Part shown: positions 1-10,824 of the stretch, one piece after another
Layout of the letters: each line of letters opens with the position of its first letter
How positions within the stretch are numbered: position 1 is the first letter of the stretch
Assembly (NCBI GenBank): GCA_019009955.1
Contig: CM032230.1
Location: forward strand, 2,587,501 to 2,651,500
Direction of reading: 5' to 3'
Length of the DNA stretch: 64,000 nt
DNA from: Riptortus pedestris
Taxonomy: Eukaryota > Arthropoda > Insecta > Hemiptera > Alydidae
Notes under the pieces: model-generated
Told to the model about the DNA's origin: nothing
The model's input: only the letters and a program-made list of their open reading frames with translations
Database searches by the model: none
Position numbers and translations under genes: made by a program

Positions 1-970
1 ATCGTCATAACCTCTGAGGTGTTCCAGGGCAATGCAGTGTAATACTGCCTGTAGTAGGGCCTGGAGCAGGTGCCTCGCCCTTGGAGCAACTCTCATACTT
101 CACACCATCTAATGTTATCCGCACCAAAAGCCCAGAACATCGTCATAACCTCTGAGGTGTTCCAGGGCAATGCAGTGTATATCTGCCGGGAGCACGGCCT
201 GGAGCAGGTCCCGCGCCCTTGGAGCAACTCTCATACTTCACAACATCTAATGTTATCCGCACCAAAAGCCCAGAACATCGTCATAACCTCTGAGGTGTTC
301 CAGGGCAATGCAGTGTAATACTGCCTGTAGTAGGGCCTGGAGCAGGTGCCTCGCCCTTGGAGCAACTCTCATACTTCACACCATCTAATGTTATCCGCAC
401 CAAAAGCCCAGAACATCGTCATAACCTCTGAGGTGTTCCAGGGCAATGCAGTGTAATACTGACTGTAGTAGGGCCTGGAGCAGGTGCCTCGCCCTTGGAG
501 CAACTCTCATACTTCACACCATCTAATGTTATCCGCACCAAAAGCCCAGAACATCGTCATAACCTCTGTGGTGTTCCAGGGCAATGAAGTGTTATACTGC
601 CTGTAGTAGGGCCTGGAGCAGGTGCCTCGCCCTTGGAGCAACTCTCATACTTCACACCATCTAATGTTATCCGCACCAAAAGCCCAGAACATCGTCATAA
701 CCTCTGAGGTGTTCCAGGGCAATGCAGTGTAATACTGCCTGTAGTAGGGCCTGGAGCAGGTGCCTCGCCCTTGGAGCAACTCTCATACTTCACACCATCT
801 AATGTTATCCGCACCAAAAGCCCAGAACATCGTCATAACCTCTGAGGTGTTGCAGGGCAATGCAGTGTAATACTGCCTGTAGTAGGGCCTGGAGCAGGTG
901 CCTCGCCCTTGGAGCAACTCTCATACTTCACACCATCTAATGTTATCCGCACCAAAAGCCCAGAACATCG
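1..970. repeat. 138-bp tandem satellite, about 7 units
   Basis: The phrase ATCGTCATAACC recurs at positions 1, 139, 277, 415, 553 and 691, and in slightly altered form at 829 and 967, so the period is exactly 138 bases. Units are very similar, which implies recent expansion or homogenisation. The array runs off the left edge of the window and ends in unique sequence after about 970. Because 138 is a multiple of three, a frame on the + strand stays in register (46 codons per unit), but most units carry stops just after GCAGTG. Only the unit at about 175-215 differs there and is open. I regard it as satellite DNA, not a gene. Confidence 0.95.
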
Positions 971-1438
971 TTCCTCTGCAGTAACGCAAATGCGAAATTG
1001 AATTATTATTTACATCTCGTGATATTTGAATGCTGCTGGTTTCTGCAAGTCTCCGACCATGGTATGGTTTCTTGTTTCCTCCTACCTCTGGTCCCGCTGT
1101 ACCTTTCGGTGTCCCCATACCAGTCTCCACTTAATAATATATATAAAATTTTGAATAGATAAATTGGGCCAGGTAACTTAACCTAACTCACCGAGCTCGG
1201 ATAAGTATAAAAGTGTAACATTTGGGAGATTTAGTTTAAGTCCGAAAAGTCCTAGGGGAGCCCGCAGCTGCGACTCCTTTGCCTCTGTTTAGAGAAGTGG
1301 CAGAAAAAGCCTTACTAACTAGCTTACATACTTAAAGCCTAAATACTAACCTAAACTACATATACATATAATTTATAAATAAATTCATTTTTACTTGTCT
1401 TTCAACACCTCTTTGGCAACGGTCCTGAAGGCTGAAAA
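971..1438. other. Unassigned sequence between satellite and LINE relic
   Basis: This stretch lies between the 138-bp satellite and the stop codon of the minus-strand LINE fragment, so part of it may be that LINE's 3' untranslated region. A 69-codon minus frame at 921-1130 begins in unique DNA and ends inside the satellite, and resembles no protein I know. The rest is AT-rich. Confidence 0.4.
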
Positions 1439-1845
1439 TCAGCTATCTGCATCGTTTACAAACATGTCGTAGCTCTCAGGAGGCCAGTTCACATATGAGA
1501 AAGCACTCATTAGCCGAATGCGCTTGGCGTTGAAACGAATGCATTGAAGGATCACATGGCCAACCGTATCCAACTCGCCACAGGAGCACAATGGGAATTC
1601 CTTTCGTTTGAAGAAGTGGAGCTTGTTGTTGAAGTACCCGTGACCACTGATAGTTGGCTGGTGAAGTAATCTGAGACGTACCACGTCAATCTAGATCTGC
1701 TCCTGACATCTGGGAAGAATTTATAGGTTATCCTACCTTTGCTGGAGTTGGTCCAGCGACTCTGCCAGGTAGTTTCATCAATATGGTGGAGTGTTTGTCT
1801 AAGGTCCTGCTGTCCTGTTGTAAATAAGGCAATGACAACAACCAT
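1439..1845 (-). pseudogene. R1/jockey-type LINE ORF2 C-terminal fragment
   Basis: Two overlapping minus-strand frames together give the end of a non-LTR retrotransposon ORF2. The upstream frame (about 1845-1690) contains WQSRWTNSSKGRITYKFFPD, typical of the segment after the RNase H-like region in R1-clade LINEs. The downstream frame (1684-1439) continues with ISGHGYFNNKL and a CSCGELDTVGHVILQC Cys/His cluster (C-x-C-x8-H-x4-C), the usual C-terminal zinc-knuckle of R1/jockey elements. A frameshift near 1685 separates them. The 5' part, with the endonuclease and reverse transcriptase, is absent, as expected for a 5'-truncated copy. It is not functional. The exact clade would need a homology search. 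Confidence 0.85.
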
Positions 1846-2835
1846 GGAATGTACTCTATAGAGTCAGATCGATGATTCAAGAATTAATATTTATGAGCAA
1901 TTATAAAGTGGTCTGTTTTATTTAAGCAATGCACTTGAGCCCTAAAAAAAATCGCAACGACTTCTTCTTCGGGAAAAGAAAAAAATGTAAAAACTATATA
2001 ATGTATATATTTATTTAGTCAGTTCTTCCATCGGTGCAATGAAGTATCAATGCCTGCCAATTTAATTAATAGTTGAATGTGCAATTTCTTCCCAGCATGG
2101 ATAGGTGACAATAATTGAGGGAGCAGGCTCGGACTGAGAGAGGCGCAGTCAATATCTACAACAAGCTTCCTCCTTAACGCGCCACGAGTCAACAAACAAG
2201 GATAACATTTGTAAATATTAAACTTCATATTAAACACATTTTCCTCGGACTGAAATATGAAACCTGGCAATCTCATTTCATTCTCTATTTCTCCAGCAGT
2301 GAGAATCTTATGTAACCAGGGATTAAAATCTATCCTTTTCATGTGTGGTTGTTGGTCATGTGGGGTTAAGAACTCAGCTTCCTGATGTTTCGATATAATT
2401 ATTCCAATTATGAAAGTGAATTAAATAATGCTATTTGCAAACGGAATATTGATATTTAGTAAAAAAAAAAATGATAAAATTAAAATTCCGGAAGGAGGAG
2501 TTCGGATATCAACGATATCATGTTTTAAAATGACTATAAATAGAGAGAGCCAATGATGGTGGAGCTTAATGCGTGGCTACCATTACATTCAGGAAGCTGA
2601 AGTTAATAATCATTGGTGATGTTTTGATCTCCTCCAAGGAAGAACATTACTTGGCTATTAGAGCGAGATAGTGTCGCAGTGCTTATGACCATGAATATCG
2701 ATTATGTCTCTCTCAGATCCCGTCCACAGAAAAAGAAGAACTGACCAGACTCCCAGGTATGATGTTCCCACCACTCTGCATATACATGATTCTCTGATTA
2801 TCATCATACATTCCACAATAATTTCCCCCTGAATA
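1846..2835. other. Unassigned AT-rich interval
   Basis: A 107-codon minus-strand frame (2019-2342) is open but matches no protein I recognise, has no visible motif and shows no splice or promoter context I can defend. No known repeat is visible in the rest. Confidence 0.3.
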
Positions 2836-3040
2836 TCATTATTATTATTTATTAACGTCCACTTTTTGCAGCTCATGCTAATTGGGACGGGTTATCTACT
2901 GGTCACCACCCTTTTCTAGCCAGGGTGGGATTTTAGGAAGTTATTTAATTTCGTCACTAAATAATTTCTTTTGCCCAGGCGAGAATCGAACTCGCCACTC
3001 TAGGTTTACCATGTTAGATAAAGGTCAACCTGAGCCCCTT
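2836..3040 (-). mobile_element. tRNA-derived SINE, copy 1 (head partly deleted)
   Basis: This minus-strand copy closely matches the one at 3913-4145. Read on the minus strand, it carries a Pol III box B in a tRNA-like T-arm (GGCGAGTTCGATTCTCGCC), a body with GGTGGTAACC, and an (ATT)-rich tail. Relative to copy 2 it lacks about 20 bases of the tRNA-like head, between GTTGACC and CAGGTT, including part of box A. It is probably transcriptionally dead. Confidence 0.8.
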
Positions 3041-3912
3041 TTTTATCCCCTGAATATAGTATTAATATTATATTATATGCAATTTACTGGGCTATGATTC
3101 CCTTAACAATGTAAGCAAATACGTCAGGATTTTAATTTTTTTAGAACAAAGGACCCTCTTTTCTAAATTAATAAAAGTAAGGATAAATTGACACTGAAAT
3201 GCAAATTGAATACTGTGAAGTTTTTTCCCAAGCCTTCTCTTTCTCGTTTCAATTTTGAAAGCAAACTAGATGGCTAAATTACTCCATTTAGCATTTGTAC
3301 AGGATTCCTTTGAAATGACCGTCATATTCCACCTTCCGTGAGCGTGTTTAGTGATTCAGAAAGTTCAGATATTTGCCTGTGAGAGAAGGTGCCCCGAAGA
3401 CAAACGTGATAGGCGATTATGAAGGATGATTGAGGTGAATGTGAAAGCTGTATGTAAGAGATGAATGGAAGAGAGAAGAGGCCGATGAAGGATAGGCCAA
3501 CATTCAGAGTGATAGCCTCTGAAAGGCGGACCAAAGACAAAGGGCCAAGAGCTAACAGAAACCGAGCCGAGAGATCTTTCAAAAGAAAGACCTTACAGCT
3601 ACAATCTCCCTATCTCTCAATTTACATTTGTTCCCTTTCCCAAAACTAATGACTTGACTCATATTATCTTATCACTGTTTATTTTCTTCTTCAATTTCCT
3701 ATTTCCTAGATTGGCATTCTTATTCTCAAAAGGAGCCATTTGCTTTGTCTTGAAATCGGAACTTCCTTTGGAACACGCGTCTGCATTATATATGCTTATC
3801 AAATACGATTTCATACTGCTAATGGAATATAACAAGCGATATGTAACTCCTGAAAAATGATATACTATATGATTTTAACGAATTACACCATGAACGATCG
3901 CAGTATTTTATT
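3041..3912. other. Unassigned interval between two SINE copies
   Basis: I see no repeat, RNA gene or convincing coding exon. Short open frames at 3322-3582(-), 3461-3649(+) and 3654-3860(+) have no recognisable domain. Confidence 0.3.
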
Positions 3913-4145
3913 AGTATTATTATTAATATTTATAAACGTCCACTTTTAGCAACACAGGCTAATTGGGACGGGGTATCTACAGGTTACCACCCTTTTCTTG
4001 CCAGGGTGGGATTTTAGGATGTTATTTAATGAATTTCACGACTAAATAATTTCCTTGGCCCAGGCGAGAAGCGAACTCGCCACTCTAGGTTTGCCATGTG
4101 AGATACAGGTCAACGCTTTAACTCGCATGGCTAACCTGAGCCCCC
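3913..4145 (-). mobile_element. tRNA-derived SINE, copy 2 (most complete)
   Basis: On the minus strand the element begins GGGGGCTCAGGTTAGCCATG, a tRNA-like head with a plausible box A (GGTTAGCCATGCGAG). A T-arm with box B follows (GAGTTCG, here slightly mutated). Next come a non-tRNA body containing ACCCTGGCAAGAAAAGGGTGG, which can fold on itself, then GTCCCAATTAGCC and an (ATT)-type tail. The size of about 230 bp and the head-body-tail order are typical of insect tRNA-derived SINEs. Mobilisation would need a partner LINE. It is the best reference copy in the window. Confidence 0.85.
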
Positions 4146-4320
4146 GCAGTATTTCAGACTAAAGCTAGTGCGAAATTTATGTATTTTCCAAGGACCTATG
4201 CCACAACTCCATCACACAGCTTTCATGAACTTTCAGGTTTCAGTTCGATACACTGATAAACCTCCGATCCGTAATTGATATACAATAAAAGAAGAAATAC
4301 GTAACCTTAACTGATTTTAT

Positions 4321-4650
4321 TCATTTATTCATGTATTTGGAGCTTCGCAACTGTGGCGATTTTACATAAATTAAAATTAAAAAGCGTAACAAAATGAATT
4401 TAAACGAAAATAAAACAACATAACAGAAATTGAACACGAAAAATGGAACAAAAAACAGAAAAGAAACAAGAAACATAAATGGATAACAAAATACAGAAAT
4501 CGAACTATAAACAGAAATCGAACACAATAAAGGCACAAAGAAAAGATAAAATTCAAAACTAATTACAAAAACTAAAAAGCGTGAAAAACCAAAAAGAGTT
4601 ACGTTGGATAAGAGGGAAATCAAATAAAAAATATTAAACAAAATATACCA
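4321..4650. repeat. A-rich, strand-asymmetric low-complexity tract
   Basis: The + strand is almost free of cytosine runs and rich in A, with imperfect reiterations of AACAGAAATCGAAC between about 4420 and 4530. The long minus-strand frame here is a by-product of this composition (Phe/Leu/Val-rich) and is not a credible membrane protein. Confidence 0.6.
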
Positions 4651-4702
4651 AAAAAAACTAAAACCTTACATGAGATTCTTTGTTCCATTCATAGAAATAA
4701 CG

Positions 4703-5274
4703 CTATTTGTCACACAGGGCTTTGTAAACTAAGTAGATTTCTTGTCGCTCAATGAGAGGCTCATCTCACCACATATTCTATGAGAAAGAATCTCATTAAA
4801 AGAGGTGGGGGTTTCAAGAGGGCTGCAAACAAGAACGAACTAATAACTCGCCTCGTATTTGTGTCACATGAAAATGTGTAGAACCACAATTGTAGAGCAT
4901 AATTCAAAAAGATTGGTTCTCTAACATTTTTCGACCCAACTCATAATAACAGACAGATATTTTGAATTTTCAAATTTCATCTCCCTACAAAACCCTTACA
5001 GATTACAAGCATTAACGAATATGGTCTTTAATTTTGAATGTTTTAATATCGAGTATGATATGGACCAAATAAATATTTTCGAGAGGAGACGTAGAGTGTT
5101 CACAGATGACGCCATCACAGGACGTATTTACATGACTCTCATCAGAAAGGTCCCTTGAAAACAATATTTGGTATTGTATTAAAGGATGGAATAAAACGTT
5201 TCACGATACAGTGTCTTCTTTAGATTGTATATGTTCGATTACTAAAGAGGATTTCTAAAGGCTCAAAATTAAAA
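4703..5274 (-). mobile_element. Family 1 repeat, degraded copy
   Basis: It starts at the family's 3' end in mutated form (GTCACACAGGGCTTTGTAAAC, AAGTAGATTT). Within 4880-5060 it keeps family landmarks such as the AAAAAGATTGGTTCT and TTTTTCGACCCAACTCATA stretches and the TTTTAATATCGAGT segment. Further decayed family sequence (AAAACAATATTTGGTATT) reaches to the next copy at 5275. Confidence 0.6.
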
Positions 5275-5924
5275 AAGTCCGTCAGGCAGGGGCTGCGTAA
5301 ACTAAGCAGATTTCCCTGTGAAGTTTTACAATAGAGAAATCTGCATACTGCTAACACTTAGCACCACCGTGAGTAAATACAAATGGTAATGAGAAATTGA
5401 GAGCTGAACAGATAGATAGACATATACTTCACCCCACAATTACTGATATACATATTAATATAATACATTAGCTTTATTGCAAACTGTTTGCTATATCTAG
5501 TACTGCAATTTATAATGAATCAGTATTATTTATATTTTAATAACTGAAATTTTAGTAGTCCAAGAAATAAAGAAGAGGGGGGGGGGAGTGGATGAACAGA
5601 AAGTATTTGCATATATTCTCACAAAGTAAAAGGTTAATAGACAAGAACGGTTAGGTTTACACGAGAGCCGAACAGTTACGGAAACGGCCGAACTAATCTG
5701 GAAACATACGACCAGTAAATTTAATTTGCAAAAAGATTGGTTCTATACAATTTTTCGATCCGACGTATAGTAACGGAGATATGTCGAATATTCGAAAATC
5801 CCCATCCTCTAAACCCAGCCTCTCATTGGTCCGATTTCAGCCATTAACGAACTTGATCTGTCTTTTTACATAAAACCTTTAAACATTGAGTTTGGTAACG
5901 ATCAAACAAAAATTGCAGTAACAG

Positions 5925-5963
<39 letters not shown>

Positions 5964-6093
5964 TAATTTTGAACGGACCTCATTTTCGTCATATCTTGTG
6001 TACGATCGATGGACGTTTGAAGAAATGGTTTCGAAAATCGCTTCATGAGTAGGACCTCAATAGCTTATTTCTCTCAAGGAAAATCTGCTAAAA
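5275..6093 (-). mobile_element. Family 1 repeat, near full-length copy
   Basis: Read on the minus strand it runs from the 5' near-palindrome at about 6060-6093 to the 3' hairpin and GACGGACTTTT equivalent at 5275-5300. Between them are the conserved segment ending ATGAGGTCCGTTC, a (TA)n tract at about 5930-5959, the GATCGTTACCAAACTC and GGCTGAAATCGG body, and a poly-G run that here reads C/G-rich. The 3' half contains about 250 bp extra relative to short copies, so this belongs to a longer subfamily like 28384-29140. No protein is encoded. Confidence 0.8.
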
Positions 6094-7140
6094 TGCAAAT
6101 ATCTCGATCAACATTCGGGATAATGAATAACCACGTCCAAAGGAAATTCAATTTTTAACACCATTTGTTATATACAATTCCCCCGCCCCTCTTCTCGATC
6201 CGTTAACGCACGTGACCTTTAATTTTACATGAGCTACTTCAAAGAAAAAATGCGATCGCAGAAATGGTATCAGACAACTATGTGAAATGCCTACATGGAG
6301 ATATATGCTTGAATGAGCTAATACAATCGTTCTTTTTGATTAACAATTCTTGCTGCCGAAAATTCACTATCCCAATATTTATTTAATGTATGTTTGTAGC
6401 AAATATTATTGAATTTTGAAGAAACCACGGAATCGAACATCCTTGAAGGGAGTGGCGAGTGTATCGGTAGTACAAGGTGGATGCCCAGTATGTGGGAGAG
6501 AGCATGGAGCATTTGGGCAAATCTATAATAATAGTCTCGGGGGGAAATGGTGAAGAAATGGAGACGTTTTAAAGAAGGACTTACCTTAATAAAAATACAT
6601 ATTGGCCACCATATACACCACCTCCCCCGCGGCATTTCAATGGGATGGACGGGAAGGGCTTTAATAAAATTGGCAACTTTTACGGGCGGTGACATTGTCG
6701 GTTTTATACCTGGAGTCAAGAGTGTCTCCACTTCGTCTCGGAATAAAGTTTTATGAAAAGCCCTTTATCTGGGAAGGCGTAAAGCCGGCTCATAAAGCTG
6801 CATGGAGAGTTGTATCGAAGGACATTGAGTAGAGGTTGGGGCAGCTATCATCAATGGATTCCACAGCGTCACACTTCACCCTCATATGCTCTCAGCTATT
6901 CAAGAATCCTATTATACACCAACTTGCAATGGTCTATCTACTATATACTTCCCCAACGGAGTTCATATACCGTACTTCCGCAAAGTTCAACAATATAAAT
7001 TATTCAAGGAAATAAGGATTTAATCGGAACAGAAATAGATTCCCTTTTTTTTTTTTTGAAAGGGAAGACCAAAGTAACTTTCTTTCAATTGAAAACTCAG
7101 AAAAACAATATCCATCCAAATTCACATAAACCTGAGTGTG

Positions 7141-7143
<3 letters not shown>
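6094..7143. other. Unassigned interval
   Basis: Mixed-composition sequence without a recognisable repeat or coding domain. A 137-codon minus frame (6318-6731) and an overlapping plus frame (6547-6756) are mutually exclusive, and neither shows a known motif. Confidence 0.3.

Positions 7144-7191
<48 letters not shown>
7144..7191. repeat. (TA)n microsatellite
   Basis: About 24 uninterrupted TA units. Most other TA tracts in the window sit inside family 1 copies, but no family 1 sequence is visible on either side of this one. Confidence 0.95.
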
Positions 7192-7193
<2 letters not shown>

Positions 7194-7384
7194 CTTATGC
7201 ACAAAGGGCATATATTTACTACATACACCATACAATTAGTATATAACACATATGCTCTGAATACATAATGTTATAGAATACAAGAAATATTAATTCTGTA
7301 ATATTGAGAATATAAATAAAAATTAAAGATAAATAAAACAAATAATATATACAAAGAAAGAACAAACAATCATAGTAATGAAAA

Positions 7385-7964
7385 AAAATCCTTCACGCAG
7401 GGGCTGCGTAAACTAAACAGATTTTCCACGTACAATAGAGACATTCCACGAGAGCCGAACAGATACGGATCTCATCTCGTCCGTTATTCGCACACACATA
7501 ATAAAAATGCAAATATCTTGGTTAATACAATTTTTCGAACTGACTAATACTAATGGAGATTATTGGAATTTTCGAAAATCCTCTCCTCTAAACTCCCCCC
7601 CCCCCACTAGTCCGATTTCAGCCATTAACGAACTTTCTCTTTATTTTTACATAAAACGTTTAAATATCGAGTTTGGTAACGATCAAGCAAAAATGGCGAC
7701 CAAATTTCTTATTGAATTATCTTCAAAAATAATCCATTTTCTAAATCTAAAATTGCTGAACACATTTGTCATAAAATGATGTAGCTCATGGCTTGCCGCT
7801 CCCCGCTGTGCTCTCCTTCCGCCCTCACTCAGCTACTCTCGTGAATTTTAATCCATGGCGAGCAGTTACTTATTTTATTGCGCTCGTATGGAGATTTCTC
7901 TATTGTATAACATTACGTAGGAAATCGGCTTAGTTTACGCAGCCTCTGCGTGACGGACTTTTTT
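7385..7964. mobile_element. Two family 1 copies joined, 3' ends facing outward
   Basis: The left edge is an inverted family 3' end (CACGCAGGGGCTGCGTAAAC at about 7395) and the right edge is a direct 3' end (TTTACGCAGCCTCTGCGTGA at about 7935-7955). The whole block therefore carries terminal inverted repeats of about 40 bp. The inside is a minus-oriented body to about 7700 and a plus-oriented 3' piece from about 7840. A head-to-head composite or an inversion is more likely than a true TIR transposon. Confidence 0.65.
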
Positions 7965-8542
7965 GAACACGTCTCCATGGAGGTAGACATCGGGTTTGCT
8001 AGGTAACGGCGTGGACGGCAGCTGGGCAAAAACGTTGACGTCATTTTTCTTCTTGAGCATAAGTGCCGTAAACAGTAAGAATCCTAAGTTAGCAGGAGTG
8101 AAGATCTATCCTTAGCGTGTTGGTCACGTAGGGTAAAATCAAACTCAGTCATCAAACCGAATGCCCATTATTAACGACTTTCCTTTTGTCTGTAGAACTA
8201 CATCTGTCATAAATATCTTATGTCCAGCATAAATGTCAACTGGGCTCTACATTTCGCTCTTACTGAGTGAAAAAATAAGTATAGAATGACTTGATCGGTT
8301 TATCATTCCGACACGCGGGACACCTGTAAAGTTTACGTAGCCCTATCTAGCTGACTTTATTTTTTGAAATGTTTTGGTTGTGTGTAGAAGAGTAATTAAT
8401 ATTGTTGTTGTATAATTTAATTATATTAAGCATCTGACTTCTAATACTAGTCGTAATTTATTGTTCAAATAATATGTACTGGAGAATAACGTAAGTTAAC
8501 TCCCATCTTCGAGAATAGATTATGAGTGTTAAAAAAGAACTG
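7965..8542. other. Unassigned interval
   Basis: No recognisable gene or repeat is visible between the family 1 composite and the first tRNA gene, apart from the T-run at 8531-8536 that serves as that gene's likely Pol III terminator. Confidence 0.3.
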
Positions 8543-8613
8543 TGCATCGGCCGGGAATCGAACCCGGGTCGCCCGCGTGGCAGGCGAGCATTCTACCACT
8601 GAACCACCGATGC
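8543..8613 (-). tRNA. tRNA-Gly-GCC: tRNA-Gly(GCC), copy 1
   Basis: Minus-strand tRNA of 71 nt including the discriminator A. It has a 7-bp acceptor stem GCATCGG/CCGATGC, a D arm with TGGTTCAGTGGTAGAA (box A), and an anticodon stem CTCGC/GCGGG closing a CTGCCAC loop with anticodon GCC. The T arm is CCGGG-TTCGATT-CCCGG (box B). CCA is not encoded, as expected in a eukaryote. It differs from the other six copies by one variable-loop base (GGGCGACCC instead of GGGCGGCCC). The 5' flank ends CTTTCTCCAACTA and a T6 run lies within 15 nt downstream, so it should be transcribable by Pol III. About 60 bp of upstream sequence resembles that of copy 2. Confidence 0.97.
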
Positions 8614-8999
8614 TAGTTGGAGAAAGTATAGTCTCTATATTTTCATAGAGATTCGAGTAATACTTTATATATTCTAATGATCCCCCCCCCCTACACCTGA
8701 CTAAAGAAAAACGACCAAATGAAAAATAATGCATAGAAGAAGGACATGGGAAGAAAACTAAGCGAAAGAAAAATGTGCCAGCATGCAAAATAAAAACGAG
8801 TACCTCATGTACACACGGGATATACACATACATACCGGGCTGTGATGTAGAATAGGATAAGGATTGTTAGGTAAGGATTGCCTTTTTCTGTAATTTATTT
8901 CTTATCATTCTAAGACAGCTTTGTAGATAGGAATCCGGGTGCTGGTTGTCTGAGGAGACGTGCTGAAGATGATCTGCGCAGGGTCACAGACGATACTAA
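8614..8999. other. tRNA 5' flank and unassigned sequence
   Basis: The first 60 bp or so (on the minus strand, upstream of the tRNA) match the upstream flank of the tRNA-Gly at 16732, including GAAAATATAG and TATACTTTCTCC. Nothing else is recognisable. Confidence 0.5.
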
Positions 9000-9001
9000 T
9001 A

Positions 9002-9634
9002 CACGGGCGTATTGAAAAGTAAGGTCTCCTATTTTTCTTTCATAGATAATTTAATTTATTTACAACATTGGTTACATCGTTGGAAGGGTTGAATATTCAC
9101 CTATTTTTCTACATATTCGCCTTGACGATCAATAACTTTTTGCATTATGTTTACCAGCTTTATAATGCCGGTGCCGTACCACTCTCCCGCCGCGTCACGA
9201 AGCCAACTGACGACTGCTTCTTGAACTTCATGACAATGCGCGTCCACGTGTGTCACATCAAACGACCACCCTACTCAATGGATTCGGCTGGGATATCATC
9301 GACCACCCTCCTTACAGCCCGGACCTTGCCCCCAGCGACTACCATTTGTTTCCTGCTCTCAAGAAACACCTTGGGGGACAGAAATTCAAGTCAGATGAGG
9401 AAGTTCAAGAAGCAGTCGTCAGTTGGCTTCGTGACGCGGCGGGAGAGTGGTACGGCGCCGGCATTAAAAAGCTGGTAAACAGAATGCAAAAAGTTATTGA
9501 TCGTCAAGGCGAATATGTAGAAATAGAAAAATAGGTAAATATTCAACCCTTCCAACGATGTAACCAAAGTTGTAAATAAATTAAATTTTCTATGAAAAAA
9601 AAATTAGGAGACCTTACTTTTCAATACGCCCTCG
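9002..9634 (+). mobile_element. mariner-derived element with long inverted arms
   Basis: The element is bounded by TA on both sides (9000-9001 and 9635-9636). Its outer ends match as inverted repeats (GGGCGTATTGAAAAGTAAGG). Unlike a normal mariner, whose inverted repeats are about 30 bp, the match continues for about 230 bp. Arm 9002-9229 is the reverse complement of arm 9401-9634 except for scattered substitutions and a 6-bp gap. Since the right arm includes the transposase 3' end, that coding sequence is present twice in opposite orientations. The unpaired centre is about 170 bp. It is non-autonomous. Confidence 0.88.
9250..9534 (+). pseudogene. mariner transposase C-terminal fragment
   Basis: The 94-codon frame contains HPPYSPDLAPSDYHLFPALK, the hallmark segment around the last catalytic Asp of mariner D,D34D transposases (PDLAPSDYHLF). 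After it comes the family C-terminus (LGGQKF, DEEVQEAVVSWL, AGEWYGAGIKKLV). About the last quarter of a normal 345-residue transposase remains. The N-terminal helix-turn-helix domain and the first two catalytic Asp are missing, so the protein would be inactive. Translation from the first ATG at 9250 probably has no meaning, because residues before WDIIDH are junction sequence. Confidence 0.9.
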
Positions 9635-9636
9635 TA

Positions 9637-9929
9637 GCTAGGCTGAAACGAATAATAGTCCGAGAGTTCATGGCATACTCTGTTCAAATTCTACATTATT
9701 ATATTATATTATTATTTAATTTGTTAATATAACATAGTGTATGCATATATTTTTCAAGTTAAACCCTCTTAATAGTAATAATTTTTCGGTTAACTGAGAG
9801 CAAATCAAAAAAAAAAAATATTCTCAGACATAGATTTAGGGGAAGGTCCAGTGCTAAAAACCTTCTTTAGTATAATTATTAAATGTGATTTATTCCCAGT
9901 AAAATTTCAAAAGATGACTCTGTTGGCAA

Positions 9930-9985
<56 letters not shown>

Positions 9986-10480
9986 GTGTTTGTGTGTTAA
10001 GTTGACAGAGATTTATAATCATACTCAATAAGGTAGAGTCGTTTCACATTTGAATAAAATTTCCATTAATGAAGTCATGAGCACTATCTAATTAGTTAAC
10101 TTCCCTCTTGGGAAATTACCGTCAAAAATGAAGTAAAGATTGATATTTGTTGATAAGGGCATTGATAAGCCTGCCTGGGGGTTGTAGGGAGGCCTACAGC
10201 TGGGGTGGTGCAGTGCGCCAGGGGCGTTTAAAAATTCAACCCATTCATCCTATCTCCTGGGATATTGGACAACACTCCACCTCTACAGCCAGCCTAATCA
10301 TCAGATACTCACCCTAATCACTCAATAACTCAATGAATCTTGAAGTTTATTTACTATATTTTAGTGAGATGTTGGACATAATTCTGTTCTAATTTTGGTG
10401 TAAGACGGCTTTCGTGTTACCTTCTTCTCTCTGCATGCCTGCCCGCATATGCTGTGTGACATTTCTCAGAGTTCCGTTAA
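9637..10480. other. Unassigned interval with (TA)n at 9935-9981
   Basis: AT-rich sequence with one long TA microsatellite. A moderately GC-richer patch at about 10165-10330 shows no recognisable frame. Confidence 0.35.
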
Positions 10481-10590
10481 CGATAATCAGCTATTAAGGT
10501 TGTACTCATGACCTCTTTCCGTAAACTGTCTCCAAATATAAATCGGTGCTAGGAGATGACGAAAATGAAGTCCGTTCAAAAAATAAATAT
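10481..10590 (+). mobile_element. Family 1 repeat, 5' end only
   Basis: About 110 bp matching the family's first segment (AATCAGCTATTAAGGTTGTA, then GGAGATGACGAAAATGAAGT and CCGTTC). The copy stops where the (TA)n tract normally begins and is followed by a (GA)n run at 10599-10617. Confidence 0.7.
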
Positions 10591-10824
10591 TTTAGGGAAA
10601 GAGAGAGAGAGAGAGAAATGCTTTACTTGTCATAAGACCAACGGTCCTCTCTTACAGACAATAGTCATGTATGTTTATTATTTTACATTGTATAAATTAA
10701 AATAAACTATTATAAATCAAATTAAAACTTACACAACAAACATAAAGAAACAAAGAAATAAGATAAAACTAATATAAAAACGGTTTCGTCATATCCCCAT
10801 GTCGGTCGTTAGAAAATGATTAAT

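Noticed and set aside
1..970. CRISPR array
   Set aside because: The repeats are contiguous 138-bp units with no unique spacers, and the genome is eukaryotic. This is satellite DNA.
2019..2342. 107-codon minus frame as an exon
   Set aside because: It matches nothing I recognise and I cannot identify splice sites or conservation. Kept only as unassigned sequence.
4321..4641. 106-codon minus frame as a membrane protein
   Set aside because: Its Phe/Leu/Val richness comes from an A-rich low-complexity tract on the + strand.
6318..6756. Opposing 137- and 69-codon frames as genes
   Set aside because: They overlap on opposite strands, show no domain, and fit chance open frames in decayed repeat DNA.
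7385..7964. Classical TIR DNA transposon
   Set aside because: The inverted ends are both 3' ends of family 1 copies seen elsewhere singly, so a composite explains them better.
8465..8833. 122-codon minus frame over the tRNA gene
   Set aside because: Its conserved-looking core (SIGGSVVECSPATRATRVRFPADA) is only the translation of tRNA-Gly and recurs in frames over four other tRNA copies, so it is not a protein family.
9068..9478. 136-codon frame starting in the left mariner arm
   Set aside because: It runs through the inverted arm and reads the transposase region out of frame. The true transposase frame is 9250-9534.
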